Of a stretch of DNA of 64,000 bases, positions 17,762 to 25,816 are shown one piece after another. The notes below the pieces were generated by a model, which was not told the DNA's origin, made no database searches, and saw nothing but the letters and a program-made list of their open reading frames with translations. Every line of letters starts with the position of its first letter. Positions within the stretch are counted from its first letter, which is position 1. Position numbers and translations under genes: made by a program. Source of the stretch: an uncultured Bacteroidota bacterium (GTDB lineage: Bacteria; Bacteroidota; Bacteroidia; Flavobacteriales; Flavobacteriaceae); assembly GCA_902602415.1 (NCBI GenBank), contig CACKQW010000008.1, forward strand, positions 1-64,000, read 5' to 3'.

Positions 17762-18377
17762 GTATATAACAGAATTTATAGGAACTTTTTTTCTAGTATT
17801 AATTATTGGAATTACAAATAATCCAATTGCGATTGGAATAGGTCTTTCAGTTCTCGTCTACATGGGTGCTCATATATCTGGAGCTCACTACAATCCCGTT
17901 GTATCATTAGCTATGTTTATTCAAAAAGAAATTAATAAATCGGAGCTACTATATTATATAATTTCTCAACTGATAGCATCCCTTGCTGCAACCTTTGTTG
18001 TACAAAATTTTGATATTAATTCGTTTGAAGTTATTGCTAATACAAGTAACAGAGCTTCATTTCTGTTGGCTGAAATACTATTTACTTTTCTGCTTGTTTT
18101 TGTAATATTAAATGTCGCTTTGCATCCAAAACTGAAAAATAATCAATTTTATGGATTCGCAATTGGATTAACAGTAGCTGCTGGCGCGTTGACGGTTGGT
18201 GATATTTCTGGAGCAGTTTTTAATCCAGCTGTTAGTTTTGGTCCTTCATTTTTTGCGATAGTAGATCCAAATGAACTTTCATCATCTGTTCAGTCTAATG
18301 ATTTTTTTATCTACTATTTAATTGCGACATTAATTGGCTCATTAATTGCTAGTTATCTCTTCAAAAGAGTGAATTAA
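17754..18377 (+). CDS. MIP/aquaporin-family channel with altered selectivity residue
   Basis: 207 residues with six predicted membrane segments and two half-helix motifs. The first is SGAHYNPVVSLA (NPV rather than NPA), the second SGAVFNPAVSFGP. In classical aquaporins the second reads NPARSFGP, and that Arg forms the narrow selectivity filter; here it is Val. The channel probably passes water or a small neutral solute, but the specificity is uncertain. It is the first gene of the photolyase island, and its stop overlaps the flavin reductase start (TAATG), so it belongs to that operon. Confidence 0.82.
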   Translation: MNKYITEFIGTFFLVLIIGITNNPIAIGIGLSVLVYMGAHISGAHYNPVVSLAMFIQKEINKSELLYYIISQLIASLAATFVVQNFDINSFEVIANTSNRASFLLAEILFTFLLVFVILNVALHPKLKNNQFYGFAIGLTVAAGALTVGDISGAVFNPAVSFGPSFFAIVDPNELSSSVQSNDFFIYYLIATLIGSLIASYLFKRVN

Positions 18378-18997
18378 TGTTTTTTGATGAACACCAAATT
18401 GAAAAGCTAGAAAAGATATATCGGGTAAACCTAATGAATTCTTGTTCTGGTTACAAATCAGCAAATTTAATTGGAACAATTTCTAATAATGGCCAATATA
18501 ATCTTGCAGTTTTTAGTTCGATTGTTCATTTGGGCTCTAATCCACCCCTATTAGGATTTTTTCTTAGACCAACAGAGCTTGTACCTAGACATACATACTT
18601 AAATATTAAAGAGAAGGAATTTTACACAATAAATTCAATTGATAAACTGAATTTTGAAAAAGCACACCACACATCTGCTAAATACCCTAGAGATATTAGT
18701 GAATTTGATATTACAGGAATAAAACCAAAAATTATCACCGATTTCCCCGCACCTTTTGTTGATTCATCAAGTATTAAAATTGGAATGAAGTTTGTGGAAG
18801 AGATAAAAATCAAACATAACAGATCAAGGTTAATAGTTGGTAAAATAGTTAGTTTGGATGTAAAGGATGAAATGCTAAATAATGATGGTTTTATAGACCT
18901 TTATAAATCCCAAATAGCAACAATTAGCGGTTGTGATGGTTATTCATTTCCTGTAAAAAATGAAAGACAAGGTTACCAAAAGCCACGCAAAATCTAA
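18377..18997 (+). CDS. Flavin reductase-like FMN-binding protein
   Basis: 206 residues with the split-barrel flavin reductase pattern: [41 protein letters not shown] near the N-terminus, where flavin is bound, then [17 protein letters not shown] and [15 protein letters not shown]. The family reduces FMN/FAD with NAD(P)H or serves as a flavin-binding oxidoreductase. In this operon it could supply or recycle reduced flavin for the two photolyase-type proteins, but that is inference. It overlaps the DUF2256 gene by 38 bp. Confidence 0.82.
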   Translation: MFFDEHQIEKLEKIYRVNLMNSCSGYKSANLIGTISNNGQYNLAVFSSIVHLGSNPPLLGFFLRPTELVPRHTYLNIKEKEFYTINSIDKLNFEKAHHTSAKYPRDISEFDITGIKPKIITDFPAPFVDSSSIKIGMKFVEEIKIKHNRSRLIVGKIVSLDVKDEMLNNDGFIDLYKSQIATISGCDGYSFPVKNERQGYQKPRKI

Positions 18998-19127
18998 TAA
19001 AAGCTATTTACCCACAAAAGAGTGTCCAGTTTGTAATCGTCCATTTACTTGGAGAAAAAAATGGAAAAGAAATTGGGAAAATGTAATCTACTGTTCAAAA
19101 AAATGTAAACAAATTGGAAGAGGTTAA
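18960..19127 (+). CDS. DUF2256 zinc-ribbon-like small protein
   Basis: This 55-residue gene is missing from the ORF track because of its length. After a basic N-terminus it carries the DUF2256 signature: [14 protein letters not shown], then YCSKKC. The cysteines at 22, 25, 45 and 49 form a CxxC/CxxxC metal site, probably zinc. It overlaps the flavin reductase gene by 38 bp and the photolyase-related gene by 14 bp, in different frames. DUF2256 is often found beside, or fused to, photolyase/cryptochrome genes, which fits this context. The molecular role is unknown. Confidence 0.9.
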   Translation: MKDKVTKSHAKSNKSYLPTKECPVCNRPFTWRKKWKRNWENVIYCSKKCKQIGRG

Positions 19128-20592
19128 CATAATTTTCCCTAATCAGCTTTTTGAAGAGAATCCACTTTTCAAATTTGAAGTGCCAACCTTTTTAGTTGAG
19201 GAAACTCTTTTTTTCAAGGAATTTAATTTTCACAAACAGAAAATATTTTTCCATAGGCTTAGCATGAAAAAATATGAAAAATATTGTAAAAATTTCTTAT
19301 CAGAAGTGTTTTACGTTGAGTCACATAAAAAAGATGCAAATATTGTAGAATTAATTACCAATCTCAAGTTGAAAGGATTAAAAAAAATTAACCTAATTGA
19401 ATTTGATGACAATTGGTTGAAAAAAAGATTAGTTAGTATTTCTGAGGGTTTAACTTTAAATTTTGCTGAAACACCACAATTTCTAAATTCAAATGATCAA
19501 AATAGTGTTTTTTTTAAAAATGATAAAGTAAAATTTTTTCAAACAAGCTTTTATAAATCACAACGAAAGAGAACGGATATTTTGATGATTAATGACAAAC
19601 CCTCAGGTGGAAAATGGACATATGATGATGAAAACAGAAAAAAATATCCTGCTAAAAAAACCCCACCTGACATTAAATTTCCAGAAATTAGTAATTCAAG
19701 TCTTTATGATGATTCAGTGAAATATGTTAATGAGAATTTTAAAGATAATATTGGAAAGTTAAACGAAAAGTTCAGATATCCAACAGATTACAAGGAAGCA
19801 AAAGTATGGTTTGAAAATTTTTTAAATGAAAGATTCCTTGAATTTGGAGATTATGAAGATGCCATAGTAAAAGAATTTTCCATTTTAAACCACAGCTTAA
19901 TATCACCCCTACTCAACTCAGGTTTATTGACACCCAAGTATGTAGTTGAAAGAATTTTAACTTTTGCGGACCAAAAAAATATTCCTATCAATTCAAATGA
20001 AGGAATCATCAGACAAATTATAGGATGGAGAGAATTTATCAGAGGAATATATGTCGCAAAGGGCTCGTATGAAAGGACACGAAATTTTTGGAATTTTAAA
20101 AAAGAAATGCCAGAATCATTTTACACTGGAAATACCGGAATTGAACCGGTTGATGATTGTATTAGAAAAGTATTAGATACTGGTTATTTACATCATATTG
20201 AAAGACTAATGATAATTGGTAATTTTATGTTTTTATGTGAAATAAAGCCAGATGATGTTTACAGTTGGTTTATGGAGCTATTTATTGATTCCTATGATTG
20301 GGTAATGGTACCTAATGTTTATGGAATGAGTCAGTATGCGGATGGTGGGTTGATGTCTACAAAGCCATACATAAGTAGCAGTAATTATATTATGAAAATG
20401 AGTAATTACAAAAAGGCTGATTGGCAACAAATATGGGACAGTCTCTACTGGCGATTTATTTCTAATAATGCAGATTTTTTTAAGTCTAACCCCAGGCTAT
20501 CAATGATGGTTATTACACTTAACAGAATGAATAAAGAAAAACTAAACAATTATCATAAAATAGCAAATGATTTTTTAAATAATCTGAAATGA
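19114..20592 (+). CDS. Cryptochrome/photolyase-related protein (DPRP/FeS-BCP-like, lacking Fe-S cysteines)
   Basis: 492 residues. The N-terminal alpha/beta antenna-type domain opens with [15 protein letters not shown]. The FAD-binding helical domain has [43 protein letters not shown] and the very conserved [18 protein letters not shown]. Relatives such as PhrB of Agrobacterium carry a [4Fe-4S] cluster bound partly by a Cys-rich loop after this motif. Here that loop reads [17 protein letters not shown] and the last 100 or so residues have no Cys, so three of four ligands are missing. The function is therefore (6-4) repair, light sensing or something derived. TTG at 19114 is the only fitting start. 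Confidence 0.88.
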   Translation: MEEVNIIFPNQLFEENPLFKFEVPTFLVEETLFFKEFNFHKQKIFFHRLSMKKYEKYCKNFLSEVFYVESHKKDANIVELITNLKLKGLKKINLIEFDDNWLKKRLVSISEGLTLNFAETPQFLNSNDQNSVFFKNDKVKFFQTSFYKSQRKRTDILMINDKPSGGKWTYDDENRKKYPAKKTPPDIKFPEISNSSLYDDSVKYVNENFKDNIGKLNEKFRYPTDYKEAKVWFENFLNERFLEFGDYEDAIVKEFSILNHSLISPLLNSGLLTPKYVVERILTFADQKNIPINSNEGIIRQIIGWREFIRGIYVAKGSYERTRNFWNFKKEMPESFYTGNTGIEPVDDCIRKVLDTGYLHHIERLMIIGNFMFLCEIKPDDVYSWFMELFIDSYDWVMVPNVYGMSQYADGGLMSTKPYISSSNYIMKMSNYKKADWQQIWDSLYWRFISNNADFFKSNPRLSMMVITLNRMNKEKLNNYHKIANDFLNNLK

Positions 20593-20993
20593 TTTTTAAT
20601 TCCACATATACTGACCCAGAAAAAGATCTTGAGGTAGATAAGATTATTGGTAAAAAATTCAATTTAATCGAATCAATTCTCATGGGTGGAATAGGATCAA
20701 AAAGACTTATTTTAGAAAGTTTCAGTGTAAAGTTTAAAAACCATATTAAAGAAGGGTTTGATTTAAATTATGTAAACATAGAACTACGAAAAAAAGGAAT
20801 TAAGGTTTTTATTACAAACAGGCAAAAGCGAATTACATGGGTTATCCCCTACTTCAGATTGGTAATTTATAAAACTCCTTTTTTTTCAATTCACAGTAAT
20901 GGAAGTTTTTTGAAGTTTAGCAATAAACTAAATCACAAAGAAAATTTGTCGTTTTTTAGAAAGCTAGCAAAAATAAAATCTAATCAATTTTAA
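20589..20993 (+). CDS. Unknown small protein of the photolyase island
   Basis: 134 residues, no family recognised. The first 60 residues are mixed; the middle (about 60-115) alternates hydrophobic and polar residues (VNIELRKKGIKVFITNR, ITWVIPYFRLVIYK, FFSIHSNGSFLKF), suggesting a small beta-barrel of PH-like type. The C-terminus is a basic helix. There is no signal peptide or membrane helix. It overlaps the photolyase-related gene as ATGA and lies 4 bp before the TIGR03643 gene, so its role is probably tied to this operon. Confidence 0.75.
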   Translation: MIFNSTYTDPEKDLEVDKIIGKKFNLIESILMGGIGSKRLILESFSVKFKNHIKEGFDLNYVNIELRKKGIKVFITNRQKRITWVIPYFRLVIYKTPFFSIHSNGSFLKFSNKLNHKENLSFFRKLAKIKSNQF

Positions 20994-20997
20994 TCAA

Positions 20998-21279
20998 ATG
21001 TTCAGAAAATTTAATGGCACAGATATTGATAGAATCATAGAAATGGCATGGGAAGATAGAACTACTTTTGATGCTATTTACCAGAACTTCAGATTAAGTG
21101 AATCTGAAGTTATCCAATTAATGAGAAAAAGTTTAAAACCATCAAGTTTTAGACTTTGGAGAAAAAGGGTTACTGGTAGAAAAACAAAACATTTAAAAAA
21201 AAGAGACTTTACTGAAGGTAGATTTAAATGTAGCAGACAAAAGCATATTAGTTTAAACAAAATTAGTAAACGCAAATGA
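20998..21279 (+). CDS. TIGR03643-family protein (DUF2805-like)
   Basis: 93 residues. The sequence DIDRIIEMAWEDRTTFDAI, then LSESEVIQLMRKSLKPSSFRLWRKRVTGRKTKH is the TIGR03643 signature. The middle looks like a helix-turn-helix with basic recognition-type residues, and the C-terminal 30 residues are strongly basic, so nucleic-acid binding is plausible but unproven. The family tends to occur with photolyase/cryptochrome genes. It overlaps the next gene by 4 bp. Confidence 0.87.
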   Translation: MFRKFNGTDIDRIIEMAWEDRTTFDAIYQNFRLSESEVIQLMRKSLKPSSFRLWRKRVTGRKTKHLKKRDFTEGRFKCSRQKHISLNKISKRK

Positions 21280-21497
21280 AAATTATTGATAAGGCAATAG
21301 AGTTTGAAAATAGAAAGCACACGTACAAAAGCACCAATGAAAAAATTGTTGCATCTAGAGAAGTTAAAAACTTGATTTTAGACTTAAACGAAGTATACAA
21401 AAAAAATAAAGATTCCGAGATTATGGAAATGATGAAACGGCTGACTGCAATAAAAAGAAAGGTTGAGAAAAGATTAAAAGGTAGACCACAAGTATAA
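21276..21497 (+). CDS. Unknown 73-residue helical protein
   Basis: A charged, all-helical small protein (IDKAIEFENRKHTYKS, ASREVKNLILDLNEVYKK, MKRLTAIKRKVEKRLKG). There is no Cys, signal or membrane segment. It overlaps the TIGR03643 stop as ATGA and is followed with no gap by the SDR gene. No known family. Its small size, helix content and basic end recall an adaptor or nucleic-acid-associated protein, but that is speculation. The 84-residue minus-strand ORF over it is a shadow. Confidence 0.72.
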   Translation: MKIIDKAIEFENRKHTYKSTNEKIVASREVKNLILDLNEVYKKNKDSEIMEMMKRLTAIKRKVEKRLKGRPQV

Positions 21498-22181
21498 ATG
21501 AAAAATATTGTAATCATTGGTGGAACTAAAGGAATTGGAAAAGCTATTGTAGCTTCTCTTGTTACTAATAATAATATAACTTGCTTAAGTAGAAATAAAT
21601 CTGAATTTTCTCATGACAACTACAGTCATATCAAATACAATTCTTTAGAAGACGATTTACCAGAAATTGAATTTGTTGACTGTTTGATATACTGTCCTGG
21701 CTCAATCAATTTAAAACCCATCACAAACTTAAGTATAGATGACTTCAGAAACGATTTTGAAATTAATGTCATAGGCGCTGTTAAATGTATCAAAAAGTAT
21801 TTGCCACAGCTTAAAAACGGTGTAAACCCATCGATTTTGCTTTTCAGTACTGTAGCTACTAAATTAGGAATGCCATATCACGCTTCTGTTTCCGTCGCGA
21901 AATCTGGTATTGATGGACTTGTCAAAACTTTAGGTGCTGAATTATCCCCTAAAATTAGAATTAATGCAATTGCCCCTACTATTACGGATACAGAATTAGC
22001 ATCAAAGATTTTAAGAAATGAAAAAGTTATTGAGAATATGATAGAAAGACATCCACTAAAAAAAATACTTTCTGCAGATGAAGTGTCCAAAATGGCTGAA
22101 TTTTTAATCTCTGATAAATCATCATCAATCTCTGGTCAGATTTTCAATATGGACGCAGGGATAGTTTCCTTTAAAAGTTAA
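21498..22181 (+). CDS. Divergent short-chain dehydrogenase/reductase
   Basis: 227 residues with the SDR fold: the nucleotide motif GGTKGIG at 8-14, the strand DCLIYCPGSI, NVIGAVKCIKKYLP, and the end GQIFNMDAG. The usual Tyr-x-x-x-Lys is not intact: the region reads MPYHASVSVAK, so the position four before the Lys is Val and the only nearby Tyr is eight before it. Catalysis may use other residues or be lost. It lies directly between two photolyase-associated small genes and a glutathione peroxidase. The substrate is unknown. Confidence 0.85.
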   Translation: MKNIVIIGGTKGIGKAIVASLVTNNNITCLSRNKSEFSHDNYSHIKYNSLEDDLPEIEFVDCLIYCPGSINLKPITNLSIDDFRNDFEINVIGAVKCIKKYLPQLKNGVNPSILLFSTVATKLGMPYHASVSVAKSGIDGLVKTLGAELSPKIRINAIAPTITDTELASKILRNEKVIENMIERHPLKKILSADEVSKMAEFLISDKSSSISGQIFNMDAGIVSFKS

Positions 22182-22185
22182 TTAT

Positions 22186-22749
22186 ATGGGTAAGATTGTT
22201 AGTTTATTCTTGATAATGATTTTAACCTACACAGGTTTAAAACTTAGTAATACTTCTACAAATAACATTCTTAACATGAAATCTATTTATGAAATTCCAC
22301 TGAATGATATTAATGGTAAACCCCTTGACCTTAGTCAATTTAAGGGTAAATATATTTTATTTGTAAACGTGGCTTCCAAGTGTGGGTTTACAAAACAGTA
22401 CAGAGAATTACAGCAACTTTATGTTAATAATCAAGAAAAAATAGTTGTTATTGGAGTGCCCTGTAACCAATTTGGAAACCAAGAACCTGGAAATGAAAAG
22501 CAAATTTCTCTTTTTTGTTCAGAAAAATATAATGTTACTTTTCCTATGACTGAAAAATTAAAAGTAAGAGGTTCTGAACAGCACATGTTATATGCATGGC
22601 TAACTTCAAAAGAATTAAATGGTAGTAAAAATTCAAGTGTTAAATGGAATTTTCAAAAATACTTGGTTGGTCCTGAAGGTAATTTAGTGGATTATTGGTA
22701 TTCTCTTACCAGCCCCTCAAGCTCGAAAATTACCAACTATTTAAGATGA
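22186..22749 (+). CDS. Glutathione peroxidase-family thiol peroxidase
   Basis: 187 residues. A hydrophobic N-terminus (about 4-20) suggests a membrane anchor or signal. The peroxidase core begins at about 34 with the peroxidatic Cys66 in NVASKCGFT, Gln95 in PCNQFGNQEPG and the WNF motif (VKWNFQKYLV) later, so the catalytic triad is present in its Cys (not selenocysteine) form. It reduces hydroperoxides, in bacteria usually with thioredoxin. In this operon it suggests protection against light-generated peroxides. It overlaps the SRPBCC start by 4 bp. Confidence 0.92.
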   Translation: MGKIVSLFLIMILTYTGLKLSNTSTNNILNMKSIYEIPLNDINGKPLDLSQFKGKYILFVNVASKCGFTKQYRELQQLYVNNQEKIVVIGVPCNQFGNQEPGNEKQISLFCSEKYNVTFPMTEKLKVRGSEQHMLYAWLTSKELNGSKNSSVKWNFQKYLVGPEGNLVDYWYSLTSPSSSKITNYLR

Positions 22750-23210
22750 AAATTTATTCTTTAAACAGGTCTATCAGTATTCCTGTAAGCAAGCCGGAAG
22801 CTTGGAATTTTTTCAGTAACCCTCACAACCTCTCCGTTATTACACCAAAATCCATGAATTTTAAGGTATTAAAAGTAGATTCAGATAAAATTTATGACGG
22901 CCAGCATATTCATTATAAAGTTTCTCCATTATTTGGAATAAACATGAATTGGACTTCACTGATTTCAGGGGTAGTTGAACAAAAATGTTTTACTGATACA
23001 CAAGTAAATGGACCTTACAAATATTGGCATCACAAACATATTTTTGAAAAAATTAGTGGAGGTATTAAAATAATAGATAAAGTTAACTATGGGATCCCAT
23101 TTGGTCCCATCGGCGATATTTTCCATCCCATTTTAGTTAAAAATAAACTAGATTATATTTTTGGGTACAGAAATTCAAAAATTAAAGAAATATTTGGTGA
23201 AATAAAATGA
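22746..23210 (+). CDS. SRPBCC-family ligand-binding protein
   Basis: I use the ATG at 22746 rather than the track start at 22695, because MKIYSLNRSISIPVSKPEAW opens the expected first strand and ATG overlaps the gpx stop as ATGA. This gives 154 residues. The START/Bet v1-like pattern is WNFFSNPHNLSVITPKSMNF, then a GQHIHYKV-WTSLISG barrel and a long C-terminal helix (IFHPILVKNKLDYIFGYRNSKIKEIF). Such proteins are frequent in photolyase-linked gene clusters. The ligand is unknown. It overlaps the photolyase start by 4 bp. Confidence 0.85.
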   Translation: MKIYSLNRSISIPVSKPEAWNFFSNPHNLSVITPKSMNFKVLKVDSDKIYDGQHIHYKVSPLFGINMNWTSLISGVVEQKCFTDTQVNGPYKYWHHKHIFEKISGGIKIIDKVNYGIPFGPIGDIFHPILVKNKLDYIFGYRNSKIKEIFGEIK

Positions 23211-24496
23211 AAACATTTTCAATTTTTTGGTTTAGAAGAGATATTAGATTAGAAGATAATATTGGTTTATCTCACGCTACAAAATCAAAATACCCTGTTA
23301 TACCAATATTTATTTTTGATGAAAAAATAACTTTAAATCTTCCAAAAAATGATACGAGAATTAATTTTATATATAAAAATTTAAAAAAATTAGACGATTT
23401 ACTTCGAGAAAAATTTAATTCTAAACTTCAGGTATTCAAAGGAGATCCTATTGATATAATTAATAGAATAGTTAAAGAATATAATGTTAAAGAGGTTTAC
23501 ACAAATCATGACTATGAACCATATGCAATTAAAAGGGATAGTTTAGTTTGTAAAAATCTTAAGAATAATAAAATACCTTTCTATACTTTTAAAGATCAAG
23601 TTATTTTTGAAAAAAATGAAGTAATTAAAGACAACGGAACACCATATATAGTTTTTACTCCTTATATGCGCAAATGGAAAGAGACCCTCAAGAAAAATTA
23701 TTTAGTTTTAGAACATAGTGAATTGTCTAATAATTTTCATAACCTTAATAAGTATAATCTCAAGGAAATAAGTGAATATGGATTTGAAAAAAACTTCTCA
23801 GAAGTACTTAATTTTGATGTTTCAAAAAAAATAATTGAAGAGTATGAAAAGAAGAGAAATTTCCCGTCGCTAAATTCAACATCTAAAATTGGTCCTTTCC
23901 TAAGGTTTGGAGTAATTAGTATTCGATCCCTTGTTAAATATGTTTTAAAATTTGATAATGATACATTTTTAAATGAGCTAATTTGGAGAGAATTTTTTAT
24001 GCAAATTCTTTTTCATTTCCCAAATAGCTCAACTAATAGTTTTAAATCGAAGTATGACAATATAAAATGGACTAATGATAAAAAGATGTTTGAAGCATGG
24101 AAAAACGGAAAAACTGGTTTTCCTATTGTTGATGCTGGTATGAATGAATTAAATAAAACTGGCTTCATGCATAATAGAGTCAGAATGATAACTTCAAGTT
24201 TTCTTTGTAAACAATTACTTATTGATTGGAGATGGGGTGAAAAATATTTTGCATTAAAACTAAATGATTATGAAATGTCAAGCAATGTTGGAAACTGGCA
24301 ATGGGCATCAGGATCAGGCGTTGATGCGGCTCCTTATTTTAGGATTTTTAATCCTCAAACCCAGATTGAGAAATTTGACAAAAACTATGATTATATTAAC
24401 AATTGGGTAGATCTAAAAAATAATTATCCGAAAGAAATTGTTAATCATAAAGAAGCAAGAGAAAATTGCCTGAAAAGATATAAGATGTATGTCTAA
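23207..24496 (+). CDS. phrB: Deoxyribodipyrimidine photolyase (class I CPD type)
   Basis: 429 residues. The antenna domain opens with FWFRRDIRLEDNIGL. The FAD domain has LNELIWREFFMQIL, TGFPIVDAGMNELNKTGFMHNR, and NWQWASGSGVDAAPYFRIFNP; Trp residues in these motifs fit the electron-transfer chain and the lesion pocket. It would use blue light to split cyclobutane pyrimidine dimers in DNA. It is slightly shorter than the E. coli enzyme (about 470 residues). It is the last gene of the island and ends one base before the convergent murA stop. Confidence 0.93.
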   Translation: MKTFSIFWFRRDIRLEDNIGLSHATKSKYPVIPIFIFDEKITLNLPKNDTRINFIYKNLKKLDDLLREKFNSKLQVFKGDPIDIINRIVKEYNVKEVYTNHDYEPYAIKRDSLVCKNLKNNKIPFYTFKDQVIFEKNEVIKDNGTPYIVFTPYMRKWKETLKKNYLVLEHSELSNNFHNLNKYNLKEISEYGFEKNFSEVLNFDVSKKIIEEYEKKRNFPSLNSTSKIGPFLRFGVISIRSLVKYVLKFDNDTFLNELIWREFFMQILFHFPNSSTNSFKSKYDNIKWTNDKKMFEAWKNGKTGFPIVDAGMNELNKTGFMHNRVRMITSSFLCKQLLIDWRWGEKYFALKLNDYEMSSNVGNWQWASGSGVDAAPYFRIFNPQTQIEKFDKNYDYINNWVDLKNNYPKEIVNHKEARENCLKRYKMYV

Positions 24497-24497
24497 A

Positions 24498-25805
24498 CTA
24501 TATCCTTTCTATTTTTGCACCTAGAGCTTTTAATCTTAAATCAATATTTTCATATCCCCTATCTATCTGCTCAATATTATGTATAATAGATTCACCTTTA
24601 GCAGACAATGCGGCAATTAATAATGAAATCCCAGCACGAATATCTGGAGAGCTCATTATAGTTCCTTTAAGTGTGGATTTAAAATCATGTCCAATAACAG
24701 TAGCACGATGAGGATCACATAAAATAATTTTGGCACCCATATCAATCAATTTATCTACAAAAAAGAGCCTACTTTCAAACATCTTTTGATGAATTAATAA
24801 ACTTCCTTTCGCCTGCGTTGCAATCACCAATAATATACTTAATAAGTCGGGGCTTAAACCAGGCCAAGGAGCATCTGAAATAGTAAGTACAGATCCATCA
24901 ATATAATTTTTGATTTTATAACCATTCTTATGTTCATTTATTAAAAGATCATCATTTACTTTAACTAAATTAATTCCAAGTGATTCAAATGCATTAGGAA
25001 TAATTCCAAGGTTATCCCAGCTTACATTTTTAATTCTTATACTACTTTTAGTCATAGCTGCAAGCCCTATCCAACTACCAATTTCAATCATATCAGGAAG
25101 AACCTTGTGATTTGCACCTCCCAAAGCATCAACACCATTAATTTTTAATAAATTAGAACCTAAACCAGAAATTTTTGCACCCATGGAAATCAAAAGTTTA
25201 CAAAGCTGCTGTATATATGGCTCGCAGGCAGCATTGTAAATAGTTGTTTCACCTTTTGCGAGGGATGCTGCCATTATAATATTTGCAGTACCTGTAACAG
25301 ATGCTTCTTCCATCAAAATATAGGTCCCAACTAATTGTTTAGCCTTAACCGAATAAAAGCGACTTTCTTTGTCATATGTGAATTGAGCTCCTAACTTAAT
25401 TAACCCCCCAAAATGAGTGTCAAGCCTCCTTCTTCCAATTTTATCTCCGCCAGGTCTTGGGATGCTTGCAATTCCAAACCTGGCTAATAGTGGACCAACA
25501 ATCATAATTGATCCTCTAATACTTTTCCCATCTGTCTTAAACTTTTCAGAGCCAAGGGATTTTAAATTAATATTTTCAGCTTTAAAACTGTATTTATTTG
25601 GGTTAATTTTTTTTACTTTAACCCCCATAGATGAAAGAAGATTTATCAGTTTATTAACATCAATAATATCAGGAATATTACTTATAACTACCTCCTTTGA
25701 AGTTAAAAGTGTAGCACATATTATTTGAAGAGCTTCGTTTTTAGCCCCTTGAGGGACAACATCACCATTTAATTTGTTTCCACCTTGTATTCTAAAAGCT
25801 TGCAC
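24498..25805 (-). CDS. murA: UDP-N-acetylglucosamine 1-carboxyvinyltransferase MurA (Asp variant)
   Basis: 435 residues, full length. It opens with FRIQGGNKLNGDVVPQGAKNEAL, whose Lys and Asn bind substrate. The active-site loop reads RPGGDKIGRRRLDTH: the position of the fosfomycin-target Cys (Cys115 in E. coli) is Asp121 here. The SPDIRAG and ERGYENI-like end (IDRGYENIDLRLKALGA) are present. It makes UDP-GlcNAc-enolpyruvate, the first committed peptidoglycan precursor. It is 11 bp downstream of the DUF4290 gene, an association seen widely in Bacteroidetes. Confidence 0.96.
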   Translation of the reverse strand: MQAFRIQGGNKLNGDVVPQGAKNEALQIICATLLTSKEVVISNIPDIIDVNKLINLLSSMGVKVKKINPNKYSFKAENINLKSLGSEKFKTDGKSIRGSIMIVGPLLARFGIASIPRPGGDKIGRRRLDTHFGGLIKLGAQFTYDKESRFYSVKAKQLVGTYILMEEASVTGTANIIMAASLAKGETTIYNAACEPYIQQLCKLLISMGAKISGLGSNLLKINGVDALGGANHKVLPDMIEIGSWIGLAAMTKSSIRIKNVSWDNLGIIPNAFESLGINLVKVNDDLLINEHKNGYKIKNYIDGSVLTISDAPWPGLSPDLLSILLVIATQAKGSLLIHQKMFESRLFFVDKLIDMGAKIILCDPHRATVIGHDFKSTLKGTIMSSPDIRAGISLLIAALSAKGESIIHNIEQIDRGYENIDLRLKALGAKIERI

Positions 25806-25816
25806 CTTTTTTTAAA

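Noticed and set aside
21263-21517. 84-aa minus-strand ORF with hydrophobic stretches
   Set aside because: It lies over two well-supported plus-strand operon genes; the hydrophobicity arises from complementing Lys/Glu-rich codons.
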